From Escallonia rubra (lineage: Eukaryota > Streptophyta > Magnoliopsida > Escalloniales > Escalloniaceae): a stretch of 64,000 bases of DNA. Positions 48,501 to 59,392 of the stretch are shown piece after piece; position 1 is the first letter of the stretch, and every line of letters begins with the position of its first letter. The notes under the pieces were generated by a model. That model had not been told where the DNA came from and ran no database searches. It was given only the letters and a program-made list of their open reading frames with translations. The stretch is taken from contig JAVXUO010001104.1 in the NCBI GenBank assembly GCA_033065855.1, positions 186,001-250,000 on the forward strand, read 5' to 3'. A program made the position numbers and the translations under genes.

Positions 48501-49087
48501 TGATGTATGCAGTCCAAGTGATGAATTTTCTAAAGACACTAATTGTCAGAACACTAAGAGAAAGGGAAGACTGTTTTGTAGAACAGGGTCCTGCATCCCA
48601 CGTTGAGCCATCTGATGAAAATGGACACCAAAGCTCTTCCCAACCCGCAACAGAAGAGGCCGATGAGGCAGACGAAGAGGAGCATATCTTTCTAGCCAAA
48701 GAACCCAACTCAGAAGGTCCTGCTCACCCTTGTCAGGGTGACTCAAAAAATGGAACTCTTAGTTTTCTGACTTCTATAGAGAATATCATTCCTGCTAGCA
48801 AGAGGCATCAAGTTGAAAGCAGCTCTACTGAAGTTCTAATTCAAGTTGACACCGTGGCAGATGGTCTCGAAGAGGGCGATACCAACGGGACAAATGAAAG
48901 GGTTCAGCTGTTCAACACGCGCAAGTCCAAAAACGGCCAGTCAAGTGACACAAATATCAGGAAAGGGTCCAAAAGGGCCAACGAGCGGCCTACTGTTCGT
49001 GTGGCTGGTCATGTAGAGAAGAGCAAAGGGACCTCCCTCGTCAGCCGTTTGAATTCAAGAACAGAACGGGTTGAAGCCTGGCGGTGA
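45545..49087 (+). CDS. ROPGAP: Rho-of-plants GTPase-activating protein with CRIB domain (ROPGAP)
   Basis: Switches off ROP/RAC small GTPases by stimulating GTP hydrolysis, acting at the plasma membrane in polar growth, wall patterning and oxygen-deprivation signalling (family knowledge). Exons: 45545-45993, 47064-47184, 47284-47403, 47929-48159, 48479-49087, all GT..AG, 1530 nt = 509 residues. Order: Ser-rich and basic N-terminus; CRIB motif at about 111-138 (IGLPTEVRHVAHVTFDRF), which binds the GTPase and is peculiar to plant RhoGAPs; RhoGAP domain at about 155-350 with the arginine finger R196 in EGIFRI, followed by VHCLAGLIKAWFRELPSGVL and MNARNVAMVFAPNMTQMADP; then an acidic, Ser-rich tail. 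Length and exon plan match the family. I start at the first of two adjacent ATGs; the second (45548) is equally possible. I cannot say which Arabidopsis ROPGAP is the orthologue. Confidence 0.95.
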
Positions 49088-49895
49088 ATGCTTTTCGAAT
49101 TTCACCAAAAGGGGATGGAACTGGCGATTGTGTGATTTCTTCATTTGAAGAGCTTATGTATGATTTGCTCATGTTTCATTGTGTTTATTCTGGGTGAGTT
49201 TCTGAACTTTGTGCTTCTACACTAGCATCTTTCTCTATCCCAAAATCTAAAGTTTCCTTCCAACTATGCAACGTTACTACCTTAACACTGCTCGTCTGGT
49301 GACCTTAAGTCCTCAACTTCATGAACCTTAAAAGAAGCAGCAATCCTGCCCTATGAGGGGTGAATGGTGCATTATATGTCTGATACTAGTGAATAACCTA
49401 AGGATGCAAGGAAATGAAATGCAGACATGCGATGACACCCTTTCACGGACGAGTTATCTGCAACTGCACATATTTACGATCCCAAAAATGGTACGGTGTA
49501 CGATATAAGTTGTTTTTCTAAGAATGAGCAAAGGTTTCTTACAAGTGAACGTGTTGATCGAAAACGACACCATAATCACACATGCACTTGCCATACGTTG
49601 TGACAGCGCAAGTAAGCTCAGCAAGATAAATTTTTTCGTGATTGACAACCCAATTTATCTTACGGTATGGTATGTTGCTAATTATATTGCAGAAGTAGAC
49701 ACAAAAAGATTGTCAAAATGAGTAGACGAGTATTAATTGTACCAAAAACTGTGATTCCAAAATGCAGATTTCGAGTATCTCCACCTCTCTTCTACGCCCT
49801 GGTTAGTCCAAACTAAATTTAAGAGGGAAAAAAAAAGAGAAGAATTCAGCACAGCTTTGCAAGATCAAGTCCTCAGAGTCTTCTGTTTGGACTCT
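49088..49895. other. ROPGAP 3' UTR and intergenic DNA
   Basis: Nothing coding is recognised. The first one to two hundred bases are presumably the ROPGAP 3' UTR. Confidence 0.5.
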
Positions 49896-49901
49896 AAAAA
49901 A
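49896..49901 (-). terminator. Polymerase III terminator of tRNA-Lys
   Basis: A run of six T on the minus strand, 12 nt past the end of the tRNA gene. Confidence 0.8.
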
Positions 49902-49913
49902 CACTGATAGAAT

Positions 49914-49986
49914 CGCCCACCGTGGGGCTCGAACCCACGACCACAAGGTTAAGAGCCTTGCGCTCTACCAACTGAGCTAGACGGGC
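49914..49986 (-). tRNA. tRNA-Lys (anticodon CTT)
   Basis: A 73-nt cloverleaf: acceptor GCCCGTC/GGTGGGC, D-arm GCTCAGTTGGTAGAGC, anticodon stem CAAGG/CCTTG around loop CTCTTAA (anticodon CTT), T-arm GTGGGTTCGAGCCCCAC, discriminator G. No encoded CCA and no intron. It decodes AAG. Confidence 0.97.
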
Positions 49987-50214
49987 TTGTCTCTCCTTCT
50001 TGTTTACTGTTTAATTATAATCGTTGTTAAGGCTCTCCTTTGGATGATACCTCACTAATGACACTTCGGGATAAAAAAGCAAAAGTTTTTGTTCCAAAAG
50101 GGTTGAATACAAAGACTTTCCTACTTCGTTCACTCATAGTATGCACTTTAATCGATTACGATTCCACTAGCGAAAAATTACAACCTTATTGCTGAAGACT
50201 GATCAATCTTAAAA

Positions 50215-51229
50215 GGGCTAATTACAGCAGTGTCCCTGAGGTTATGGCATAATTACAGTCAATGACATTAAGTTTTAAAATGTAACATACTGTGACCAAA
50301 CACTTTTAAAATGTATCAGTCGTGTCCATCTGTCAGGGTTCCGTCCAAAAAGTGTAATTTTTTATGATGTCATCAATACGTATCTTGAAAATACCAATAT
50401 TACCCCTTGTTGTGTATACAAAATATTTTTAAAAATTTTAAATTAAGATTTTAAGCCTTAATTTAAAGATTAGGTTTTAAAACCTTGATTTGTTCTCTAT
50501 CTTTGTAATCCATTTCATTAAAAATTTTCAATCTGCCAATTAGGGTTTCAATATGAGCAGAAGGCGATGGGGGGCTGCGGTGGATCTGTTTTTTTCGACG
50601 ACGATGGGGACGACGAATTTTGGTCAACCCACCCACACCGGCCGATTGAGAGAGAACATAAGAGGACGGTCGTTGCGATGGATCTATGCGTAAAAGGGTC
50701 TGTTCCACAATAGAGGGCAAGGAGGCAGAAAAGGCCGGCGAGTATTCCGGGCGACGTCATTACGGTGGTTCGGGTTGGGAAATTCGTTGAAGCTGTCAAC
50801 GTGGGGCGAGCGAGTGGGCTGCTGCGGGGGAGGAGAGAAGAGATAGAGGGGGAAGAGCGACGTCAATGTGGCCGGTGGTGGATCTGCTTTGTTCGGCGAA
50901 TAATAGAAGGGACTGCCGACGGAGAATGGGGCTGCCGGCGGGGAAGGGGACTGCTGGCGGGGAGGGAAGGGGCTGCCGGGGTGAGGGATTGGGCCACCTT
51001 ATCTGGTTTAGAGTTTGGCATTAATCTTTCTTTTTCTTCTTTTTTTTTAAATGAAGTAATGGCATTAAAAAAAATAAGGCTCTAACTTAGGGGCAATAAT
51101 GTCTTTTCATTAAAACCATTAGGGTTTTTAAGATTCCGTCTGGTCAACGGACATAAGTGTAATTTTGCCAAACTATTGTCCTTGCCTGTAATTACCTCCA
51201 AACCTCAGGGATATAGGTGTAATTAGCCC
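50215..51229. mobile_element. Mutator-like non-autonomous element, GGGCTAATTACA family, copy 2
   Basis: The ends match copies at 12275 and 59393: GGGCTAATTACA at the left and TGTAATTAGCCC at the right. The flanks ATCTTAAAA (50206-50214) and ATCTTAAAT (51230-51238) are a 9-bp target duplication with one change. The interior is GC-rich (about 50560-51010) with no transposase. The CG-rich filling differs between the family copies, as if different sequences had been captured or had diverged strongly. Confidence 0.85.
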
Positions 51230-51308
51230 ATCTTAAATTTAAGGTGGACAATCGACAGAGTAACAATTTTTTAAGCACTATTTTACCTAATAGTTTTCCA
51301 AACAATAA

Positions 51309-51767
51309 GAGTGTGTTTGGATGAGATAATTGAACTGGAGATTTCACTTTCATAGAGGATTTTGAAATACATTATATAAATCTCCTTGTTTGGATACTGA
51401 TAAGATGGATTTACCAAATTTTAGGAGGAATTTGGAAAGGAAATTTGGTGTGCTAAAATCTCCTCTAAAAATAACTAGTCAAGACTAGTTATTTGTCAAA
51501 TCACTTCCACAAAAAGAGTCTCCATAATTTAAGGGTGTATAGGTACAAACTAATGAGAGAGATGCTCTCTCTCATTAGTTTGTACCTATACACCCTTAAA
51601 TTATCTAGGTTCAAATTTTCAAATGCAAATCCACATATAAAATACTCAATCTACAAAATCGCCCAAACACAATATTTGCAATTCCATAAATTTGTAAATC
51701 AACGAATTTCAAAATGAATGAATTTGAAATACAAGGTAATTAGAAAATTCTTCGTCCAAACACACTC
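51309..51767. mobile_element. Tourist-like (PIF/Harbinger) MITE
   Basis: The ends GAGTGTGTTTGGA and TCCAAACACACTC are inverted repeats and are flanked by TAA on both sides (51306-51308 and 51768-51770), the 3-bp target of PIF/Harbinger. The subterminal sequence is AT-rich, rich in AAATTTTAG-like words. At 459 bp it is in the usual MITE size range. Confidence 0.82.
51525..51603. repeat. Perfect hairpin, 37-bp stem and 5-nt loop
   Basis: 51525-51561 (TAATTTAAGGG...GAGAGAG) is exactly complementary to 51567-51603; the loop is ATGCT. It lies in the middle of the Tourist-like MITE. RNA from either strand would fold into a perfect stem of the length that Dicer-like enzymes process. Confidence 0.95.
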
Positions 51768-52056
51768 TAAGGATTTAATGTGTTATTGTTGATTACCTTC
51801 CCTCCTAATAATCCTAACCATTGACTCTGGCTGGTGGCATTAAGTGCTATTATTATTGGAAGCAAATAGTCAATCACTTATTAGGAAGAGGCAATGAAAA
51901 AATCAATAATACTTTGAATTTCATCTCTCTATGACTTACACCTTCTTCTTGGACCAAACAGCTAATCGTTTATTATCTTCTAACGTAGCTTCGTTATTTC
52001 ACACTCTTTTTGGTCACTTTTTTCACTAACACATAACACTAGTATACTTGTAACTT

Positions 52057-52324
52057 TTTTTTGGTGCAAAAAAAGGCTGGACCTTAAGACTCTAATCCAA
52101 CCGGCAGGGAGTATTGCGCCTCGAGGACCTACAAGGCCGCCACATACATCCGAGCCCCCGATTCCCGCACCTATGTCGGGGCCGAAGCGCACAAGGACCC
52201 ATGTGTGGAGCACAAGCAAGGCGAGGACGTAAGTTTGCCACCAACAAGTGCGGCGGGCAGGATTCGAACTCAGGTAAGAAATCTGAATTGGGATCCTGGG
52301 GACCGCTGAACCAACCCTTGTTGG
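52057..52324 (-). mobile_element. tRNA-derived SINE with an 18-bp target duplication
   Basis: 268 bp bounded by the direct repeat CTAGTATACTTGTAACTT (52039-52056 and 52325-52342). On the minus strand it starts CCAACAAGGGTTGGTTCAGC, with an A-box-like stretch (GGTTGGTTCAGCGGT) and a B box (GAGTTCGAATCC) about 50 bp further, as in tRNA-derived SINEs transcribed by polymerase III. It ends in an A-rich tail (T-rich at 52057-52062 on the plus strand, with a second A-run just inside). The perfect duplication suggests a fairly recent insertion. Confidence 0.88.
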
Positions 52325-52342
52325 CTAGTATACTTGTAACTT

Positions 52343-52776
52343 ATGCACCGCTATCACACACTTTAATGACCCATTGACATGTTATACTAATCATTGCTCT
52401 AACAAATTAAATCAAGTTTATTTTCTGACACTTACAACGCCATTCTTGTTTCAATCGAAACCTTCAATAACGTTGTTGGACGTCTTTTGTTGTCGGAAAT
52501 CAACATCATTTGAAATTAAGATACTAGCCCTTTAATTATGAGATATCAAATAGGAAGAAAATCTTAGATCCTGTAACGAATCTAACTCATCAATTTGCAG
52601 GCGGAACTGAAACTCTACCCAACTCACGTGATTTTCATCAATTTAACGGTTCGAAATATATTTTGTTCTTAAAAGCGATTATGACAAAAAACATAAACCG
52701 AATTCGGATGTCAAAAATATAATGACTTTTGTCACAGCAACAAAGTAATTTTTCATTCATGGGAGTAAGAATGAAA

Positions 52777-52820
<44 letters not shown>

Positions 52821-53047
52821 CCATATTTTGCAAACCAAAAGTAATTTTTACGGGCACATGTGTCCTGTAAGCAACTGGATAGAACAGAGGATTGCACCTC
52901 TGTCCCAGTGTGGATAAACCCAGGCAGCAAACCAGACAGTGTGCAAAGCAGGAAGTAGAAGAAGAAGAAGAAGAAGAAGCAGAGACTCAAAACTGAGAGC
53001 CCCAAGCTCCTCCACTCACCACCCCCGCCCCCAACGCCACAACAACA
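52343..53047. promoter_or_regulatory. Upstream region and 5' UTR of cpSRP54
   Basis: Contains a TA/CA microsatellite (about 52779-52818) and a GAA run (about 52958-52978) typical of plant leaders, then ACAACAATGG around the start codon. No TATA box is assigned. Confidence 0.45.
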
Positions 53048-53687
53048 ATGGAATCCTTGTCTTTCTCAACCGTTGCTTCCCGCCATTTCCCCACAAGTTC
53101 TCCTCCACATATCCCCAGGAGATCAACCATCGTCACTAGCTGCTCCTCTTCCTGGGCCGGCTCCCCCAACTCCCTCTCGTCCCGCTCGAGGAACTCCTAC
53201 ACTGTGAGATTCCCACGATTACGCTTACCTTAATACTCCACCACCCCTTCTTTCATTGGATTTCTCTTTCTTTCTTTCTTTTTTGGGCCTTTCACTTCTC
53301 AGCGAATTTCTGGGACAATATATTATCACATAAACATTGACCTTACTCGCTGTTTTTAGACTAGCCCGAATTGTCAAAACAGTACTTGTTTAATATGCGG
53401 TTTCTATTTGAGTTCAGTTTACCGTCTAAATGTACCAACATCTATCCTAAGATTTTGCAAATTGTCAGTAGAAAAAAGAAAAAATGGGCTGACGGACTAT
53501 TTGTCGTAAATACTGTGTAGAGTTTGATTATTTCTTTTACCATGTTAACAGAGAGAGGTGTGGGGAATGGTGAATTGCAAGGCCGCTGTGAGGGTTAAAA
53601 GAGAAAGGCGGGGCATTATCAGAGCTGAAATGTTCGGGCAGCTCACCGGTGGCCTTGAATCCGCCTGGAATAAACTCAAAGGAGAAG
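53048..53687 (+). CDS. cpSRP54: Chloroplast signal recognition particle 54 kDa subunit (cpSRP54), first two exons only
   Basis: GTPase of the stromal signal recognition particle; with cpSRP43 it delivers light-harvesting proteins to thylakoids and it also helps co-translational insertion. Exon 1 is 53048-53203: 52 residues starting [11 protein letters not shown], rich in Ser/Pro/Arg and poor in acidic residues, a chloroplast transit peptide. Exon 2 is 53552-53687: [20 protein letters not shown], then [20 protein letters not shown], matching the start of the mature protein as I recall it from Arabidopsis. Exon 2 ends in phase 1 at a GT donor after GGAGAAG, as in the family. The rest of the N domain, the GTPase domain and the Met-rich M domain (about 450 residues) do not occur before the window ends. 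Either the next intron exceeds 10 kb and contains the hAT palindrome, or the gene is truncated. Confidence 0.87.
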
Positions 53688-55169
53688 GTATTTCGCTTTC
53701 TTTGCTACTTGTTCTCATATTGTGTGCGTGTGTGCGGACATAGGTAGAGAGAATGGAAGAAAGTACAAGTTGCATTTGATAATTTAGCTCCAAATGTTGA
53801 TCTAATTGTGGAAAAAGCGCCCATTAGTCTACGATAACCTTAAATGTGAGGCATAGAGAAGTTGGGAGCGCGTTTGAGATTTAGCTTCATGTTGGAGATT
53901 GCATTTTGGGTTCCTATTGAATACTGCATAAAATGATATTTGATACTGGCATTGTACTTTTTCTCATTTTTTGTGTCCTCTTCTCTATCTCTCTATGGTA
54001 GATAAAAAGCCTTTTGGCTTCATACCTTAATCTAGATCAAATCAATAACACGTACAGAGGGTTCAAGGAAATTCTGCCTCCGTAGACGATCTCAGTTCGG
54101 ATATGCTAATATCCATGTAAGATAGTAGAAATACTTTGTCAATGCTCACTCAATTGAAAAGTTATGATCTCAATTCATTTGTGGCGGTTCAAAGCTCACT
54201 TTGCTGATGATTGAATATTAGTGTCCCCGTATTGCTTAATGGAAGACCTTTTGGTTGTGAAAAAAGTGAGCCCCCATGTGTTTACAGCCCAATGGAGAAT
54301 AAGGTAGGCTTCTAAGTCTTGTTTCTATATTTTTCAGCATTGGATAGCTTCATATGTTAATTTGACGATCTCATTCTCTTTTTATATTTGGGTTCATAAA
54401 CGTAGTGAAGAGGCTATATTTAGAAAGTGGGTTTTGGCTGGCCATTCCACCAGAAGAACAAAAGAAACAAGAATTGGGACAAGGTCCACTGGTGTGATAA
54501 CATGTTTATGGCTAATTGAGGTATAAGTTTAAGCATTTTGATACTGCTGCAGCTGAATGGTCATCTGCTGGAATTCCATCTTTTTCCCTTTGTATGTGCG
54601 TATGTGTAACTTTGTTTGTGAGCCTCTCACGAGGCATCACATATGCAACTGGAGACCAGTAATGCCATTGTTACACCCCCTCCCCCCTTCCTTCCCTCCC
54701 CTTTGAGATTCATTAACACAAGGAGGTGATCAGAGAATGCTGTTCACAAGTAGATTTCTAATCTACGTTACATGGACTCGGTACGAGTGTCCGAGTCGGA
54801 TACGTGTCCAAGTGTTGGATTTGTCTATTTTTCAGAACCAAGACACGGGACACTGCAAAATATTCCTATATATTCTTGATTTTTAGTTATTCCTTAGTTT
54901 ACATGGTGTTTTAAGTTACGCTTATTGTTTCAATTTAAAACTGAGATCATCTTAAAGCAACAACAAAGTAAAAGAGACACTATAAGATAGTGTTCTTAGT
55001 GACATATCTTAAAGGATGTGTAAGACACATATCCCAAACCCATGTCCAAGAGTCGGTGTCTAACATGGGTACTTCACACATTTTGAAGAGCCCATGTAAC
55101 ATAGTTTCTAATAGCAACTGTGGTGATGTTAAAATGCATAATACTACCCTTTTCTCATATAGTGCAGAG
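53688..55169. other. Presumed cpSRP54 intron; no further exon seen
   Basis: I looked for the expected next exon (EVLTKDNI... / RDIRRALLEADVSLP) and did not find it. The stretch about 54770-55060 contains GTGTCCGAGTCGGATACG and related words common in decayed plant repeats. The hAT element begins at 55170. Confidence 0.5.
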
Positions 55170-55581
55170 CATGGTTTTAAATCGCGGAATCAGGATACGT
55201 AACGGTCGCGGTGTAACGGTATCGGGCGTATCGGACGTTACGTAATGGGAATCGGTTATCGCGACTGCCAAAATTTTTCAAGCATTGGTAAATGCTTAAA
55301 ACTCAATGATATGAAGGTTGGGAGCTTAAGATCTTTCATTTTAATGCTTTTAATGGTTTAAAGTTTGTTTTAAACACATTGTTGGGTCAAAATCTCTTTT
55401 AATTCAGTCCAATTGAGAATAATTTAATATTTGGACAAAACAAAAAAGTTGTACACAATCTGACCATAAAATTATTAACTAAATTTAAAAAAGAGCCTAA
55501 CTTAACTCTCATTATTTATATCTTTTAAAATTCCACATATTAATGTCACTGACATCACAGCTGCTGCATTTGACAAGTCTT

Positions 55582-58500
55582 CTACCACCAAAATGAATGT
55601 CGTCCAGGTTCTTCGATCTCTATGTCATCTCTATTTTCACTACATCCTTCTCCAAATACGTAGTTAGCAGCATTAACCCCATAGTTATTACTATTACTAG
55701 CACTGGAGTGATTGGACCCTGCTTCTTGTTGCAGTTGCTGTGCAAAATAACCTTGGGATCCACTGGACTCTGATTGTCGTCGTTGTTGTTCAAAATAACC
55801 TTGGGATCCACTAGATTCTTGTTGTCCAACATAATTATGGTCTTGAGGCACGGGCAAAACAAGATAACCATGTGGATAACTCTGTAGAGATGGCTGGTGA
55901 GGATAAAACGGTGGTGGTGGGCAATGAGCGACTGGTGGATAATAGTACGATGGTGGTGGCGGATATGGCTGAGGACAAGGATAGGCAGATTGTGGGTATC
56001 TTCCAAGTCCAAGATTGCCAAAACAATCCTCCAGGTTTCTTGAAGCATCAACTGGAGCATTATTAGGAGCATGTGGACATGGACGTGTTACTTGTCCACG
56101 TCTTCTTGATGCTCCCCAATTTCCTGACCGGGGCAACTGTTCACGATTACCGATCACTTCATTATCACGAGCTCCATTCCATCCAACCTCTCCACCATAA
56201 GGTGACCCAGAAGTAGCCTCAACGAAGTCGTTACTTTGTTCTTCGGTATGATCACCACCACCACCACTGGGTGGACTTAATGAAGCACCACTATGATTAC
56301 CAGAGTCGGTATCTGGTTCCATATGTGCATTTACATAGTCCTCATCATTAAGATCCAAATCATCCAACCACTCAGAATTGTCTTCGCCATCCAATACAGG
56401 GTGTTCTCTCTCTTCCAACCATTCACTTAATGGATCATCTTCATTAAAGATGTAATCCAAGCATATGGGGTTAAAAGCATCTTCTATTTCTTTTTGGCTT
56501 TTCCTTGTAGCCTGTCGGATCTTCAGCCTCATATTGTAATAAACATAGACAAGTCGATTTAACTTTTGGGACTTCAATCTGTTTCTTGTTTTTGTGTGTA
56601 TGAGGCTGAAGGCACTCCAGTTACGCTCGCAATTAGAAGATGATGTTGTTTGGCTCAACACCCTTATAGCTATTCGTTGAAGTTCAGGCGCAGAATTGCC
56701 ATAATGTATCCACCATTCAGCTGCATAGTAATAGCAACCGTACAATTAAGATTTAAAACTTCAACCAATAACAATTTTGTTATTGTAGAATATAAATGTT
56801 ATAGTTTGTCTAATTACCCGGATTTGTTTGTTTAACTGCTCTTTGGGCCAATACTGTTCCAAAAGAGTCATGTCTGTCACGAAATAACAAAATCTGCACA
56901 AAGGGTAAAACTTTAAGCACGTTGTACACCAAGTTTAAAGTACAATACAAATTATAATATCTAAGTACATATTTAATTATACTCACTTGGTTGATAGCTC
57001 TGATTTGATTGTCAACAAGAGGCTCTAGCCTCTGGATCACCTTTTTAACTGCTTCCAACACATTTCTATTACCCATGAAAGATTCACCATATTGAAATTG
57101 CGGATTCAAGAAGTAGCCTAGCACGTGAAAAAAATAACTAATTACCGAATACTTATATTTGATTTAAACAATGAATTATAGTTACATATTGGTTTAGTAA
57201 CTTACCGGCCATGTTCAAATCTTGGTGTAATTGAAAATCCAACCTCTTTTCAATTATCCTGATATATTTTGTTGGACGCCGACAATTCTTTTGAATGGCG
57301 AGCTTGGCCCTCTCCATTGCTTCGTAAAGAAAACCCATGGTAGGTTTCTCATCTCCATCTACTAACCGCAGAACCTTTACAAGTGGCTCTTGCACCTTCA
57401 AAATATCGGCAGCTTTAGTCCAAAAGCTCCGGTAAAAAATGATCTTCTTTACCAACTTGCCCTTGCTCAATTTTGAATATTTACGTGCATTCCACTCACT
57501 AGACCTAAACATATCTTCCAAAGGCCCCCTAAATCTGCAAATGGTTTCCAAAGTAATAAAATTCGTAGCAAAACGTGTGATTGCAGGACGTAGAAGCTCT
57601 CTGCCATTGGTGTAGGTTTTCATGTAATCAATCACCCAGTCAAAGTTATAAATGAACCTGGTGATCTCCATTGCTTTTCCTAGCACCTCTCCAACAATTT
57701 TTTTCTTGCCAATATCTTCCAGAATGAGGTCAAGGCAATGAGCAGCACATGCAGTCCAATATAAATTTGGCCGCTTCTCCATAAGCTTCTTGCCACCGGC
57801 TTTTATAGCAGCTTCATTGTCCGTTACAACTTGAACAATATACTGCTCCCCAATCTCATCAACGACCTTGTCCATGATTCCAAAGTAATAATCTCCGGTC
57901 CTACTCGGAACATTTGTAATATCAATAGATTTGTGAAAGATTGTACCTCGAGTGCTATAAACTAGAAAATTCATTAAATGTCTTCTGGTACCACTCGACC
58001 ATCCATCACACATGAGTGTTACACCCCTCTCTTGCCAAATAGATCGATGAGATTCAATCCACTTCTTTAAAGCTTCAAATTCCCTAGGCAAATAAACTTC
58101 ACTGACCTCATGAGGAGTGGGAAGCTTCACTCCTTTTCCTACCTCTCTTGCAACATCCAACATCGGCTCAAACCAAGGACTTGTTACAGAGTTAATTGAA
58201 TGTCGGCCAAATATAACAAATTGGCTAACTGCTATGCCCAACTTCTTTCTCAGACCTTTCATAACTGATGTGCTGATCTTAGTCTGCTTAGAGCCTTTAT
58301 ATCGATGAAGATCAACATCCACGTTTTGCAATCTTGATTCTGGTGTAGTTAGATCAACCCACCTATTTTCACTAGCAGACTCACGCATGCTAGAAGATCG
58401 TTTAGGTAAACGAGGTCGAGACCCACTACTCCCTCCTACATCATATCGCTTCCCTGAACTTGATCTAAACCTTTGTCGTTCCTCAAACTCTCTTTGTTCT

Positions 58501-58895
58501 CTCATGGACTCCCTCCGTGCCATTGTCATCTCTTGATCTGAATCATCACTAGAAACAACACGACAGTCATCTTCATCACTATCGGTATCACGCTGAGTTT
58601 CTCTAATATGTTGCACCACTTCTTCTTTCATTTTGTCCTTATCTATTTGCGATTTTTTATAACCTTGAAGAAGGTTCATCATTTCTACTCTAACTTCACC
58701 GCTAACAGCAGGACAACTTGAAACTTGTCCTTTTAGATGAGCAAGATGCTGCTTCAATCGAGTAATACCGCCACTTATCACCTTTCCACAAAACTTGCAA
58801 ACCAATTTATGCCTATTATTTGGCACCGCATCGGCAAACTTCCAGCCAATATCATTACTAGGAGCCTCATTCTCTCCCGCACTTTGACGTGGCAT
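55582..58895 (-). CDS. hAT transposase, four exons, apparently intact
   Basis: Cut-and-paste DNA transposase. Exons (minus): 58895-57206, 57117-56987, 56893-56818, 56720-55582; 3036 nt, 1011 residues, no internal stop, all introns GT..AG. Domains: BED zinc finger at about 14-64 (C33, C36, H50, C61); acidic/Ser/Arg linker; DUF659 and RNase-H-like core with catalytic Asp candidates D297 (TLMCDGWSSG) and D359 (VVTDNEAA) and the CxxH motif C383/H386; helical insertion region; hAT dimerisation block in exon 4 (AEWWIHYGNSAPELQRIAI, SNCERNWSAFSLIHTKTRNR); then a low-complexity Pro/Tyr/Gln tail. About 2 kb upstream, GCAG|GTGAGT at 60993 looks like the donor of a 5'-UTR intron whose acceptor is near 58906. 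The second copy at 62575 is about 98% identical, so the family moved recently. Confidence 0.88.
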
Positions 58896-59392
58896 TTTGA
58901 ATCTTGAATAAATAAAATTTTGATACCTTGCAATTTTAAAACTATAATGAAATACTAAAACATAAAAACATTGTATTTAAATTAAATTTGCACAAAAATA
59001 AAGCATAAACTATAAATCGTTAAAGTTTATTTAATCTACAATTGATGGTAAACGTTTATTAAGTATTACCAATTAAAATTAGTTTTTGAATTTAAAACCT
59101 CAAGTTATAAGCATATACATAATTCCAAAAGCAAGTAAGTGAAAAAAAATCAACAAAAGTACTAAATTCTAAATATCTAAATAATCGAATATAAACTTGA
59201 TAACTCATAAATCATAATAATAAACAAATAAGAGAGTTTGACTTTGACATTTTGACTAACTTTAATTGAAGGACTTGAATTGAAACACTTTGAAAGACTT
59301 TGAATTGAAGACTAACTCTCACCCCACAAAGAAAATATCATAACATACATATACGGATACTCATAAAAAACGTTTCTGGTTGAAAAAAAAAA

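Noticed and set aside
52057-52324. A third tRNA gene from the GGTTGGTTCAGC and GTTCGAATCC boxes
   Set aside because: No acceptor stem or complete cloverleaf; the A-rich tail and 18-bp target duplication identify a SINE.
55620-56072. Second protein overlapping the hAT C-terminus
   Set aside because: An alternative frame of the low-complexity Pro/Gln tail of the transposase.
58117-58308. Small gene present in both palindrome arms (also 63162-63353)
   Set aside because: Antisense shadow of the transposase coding region, duplicated because the arms are copies.
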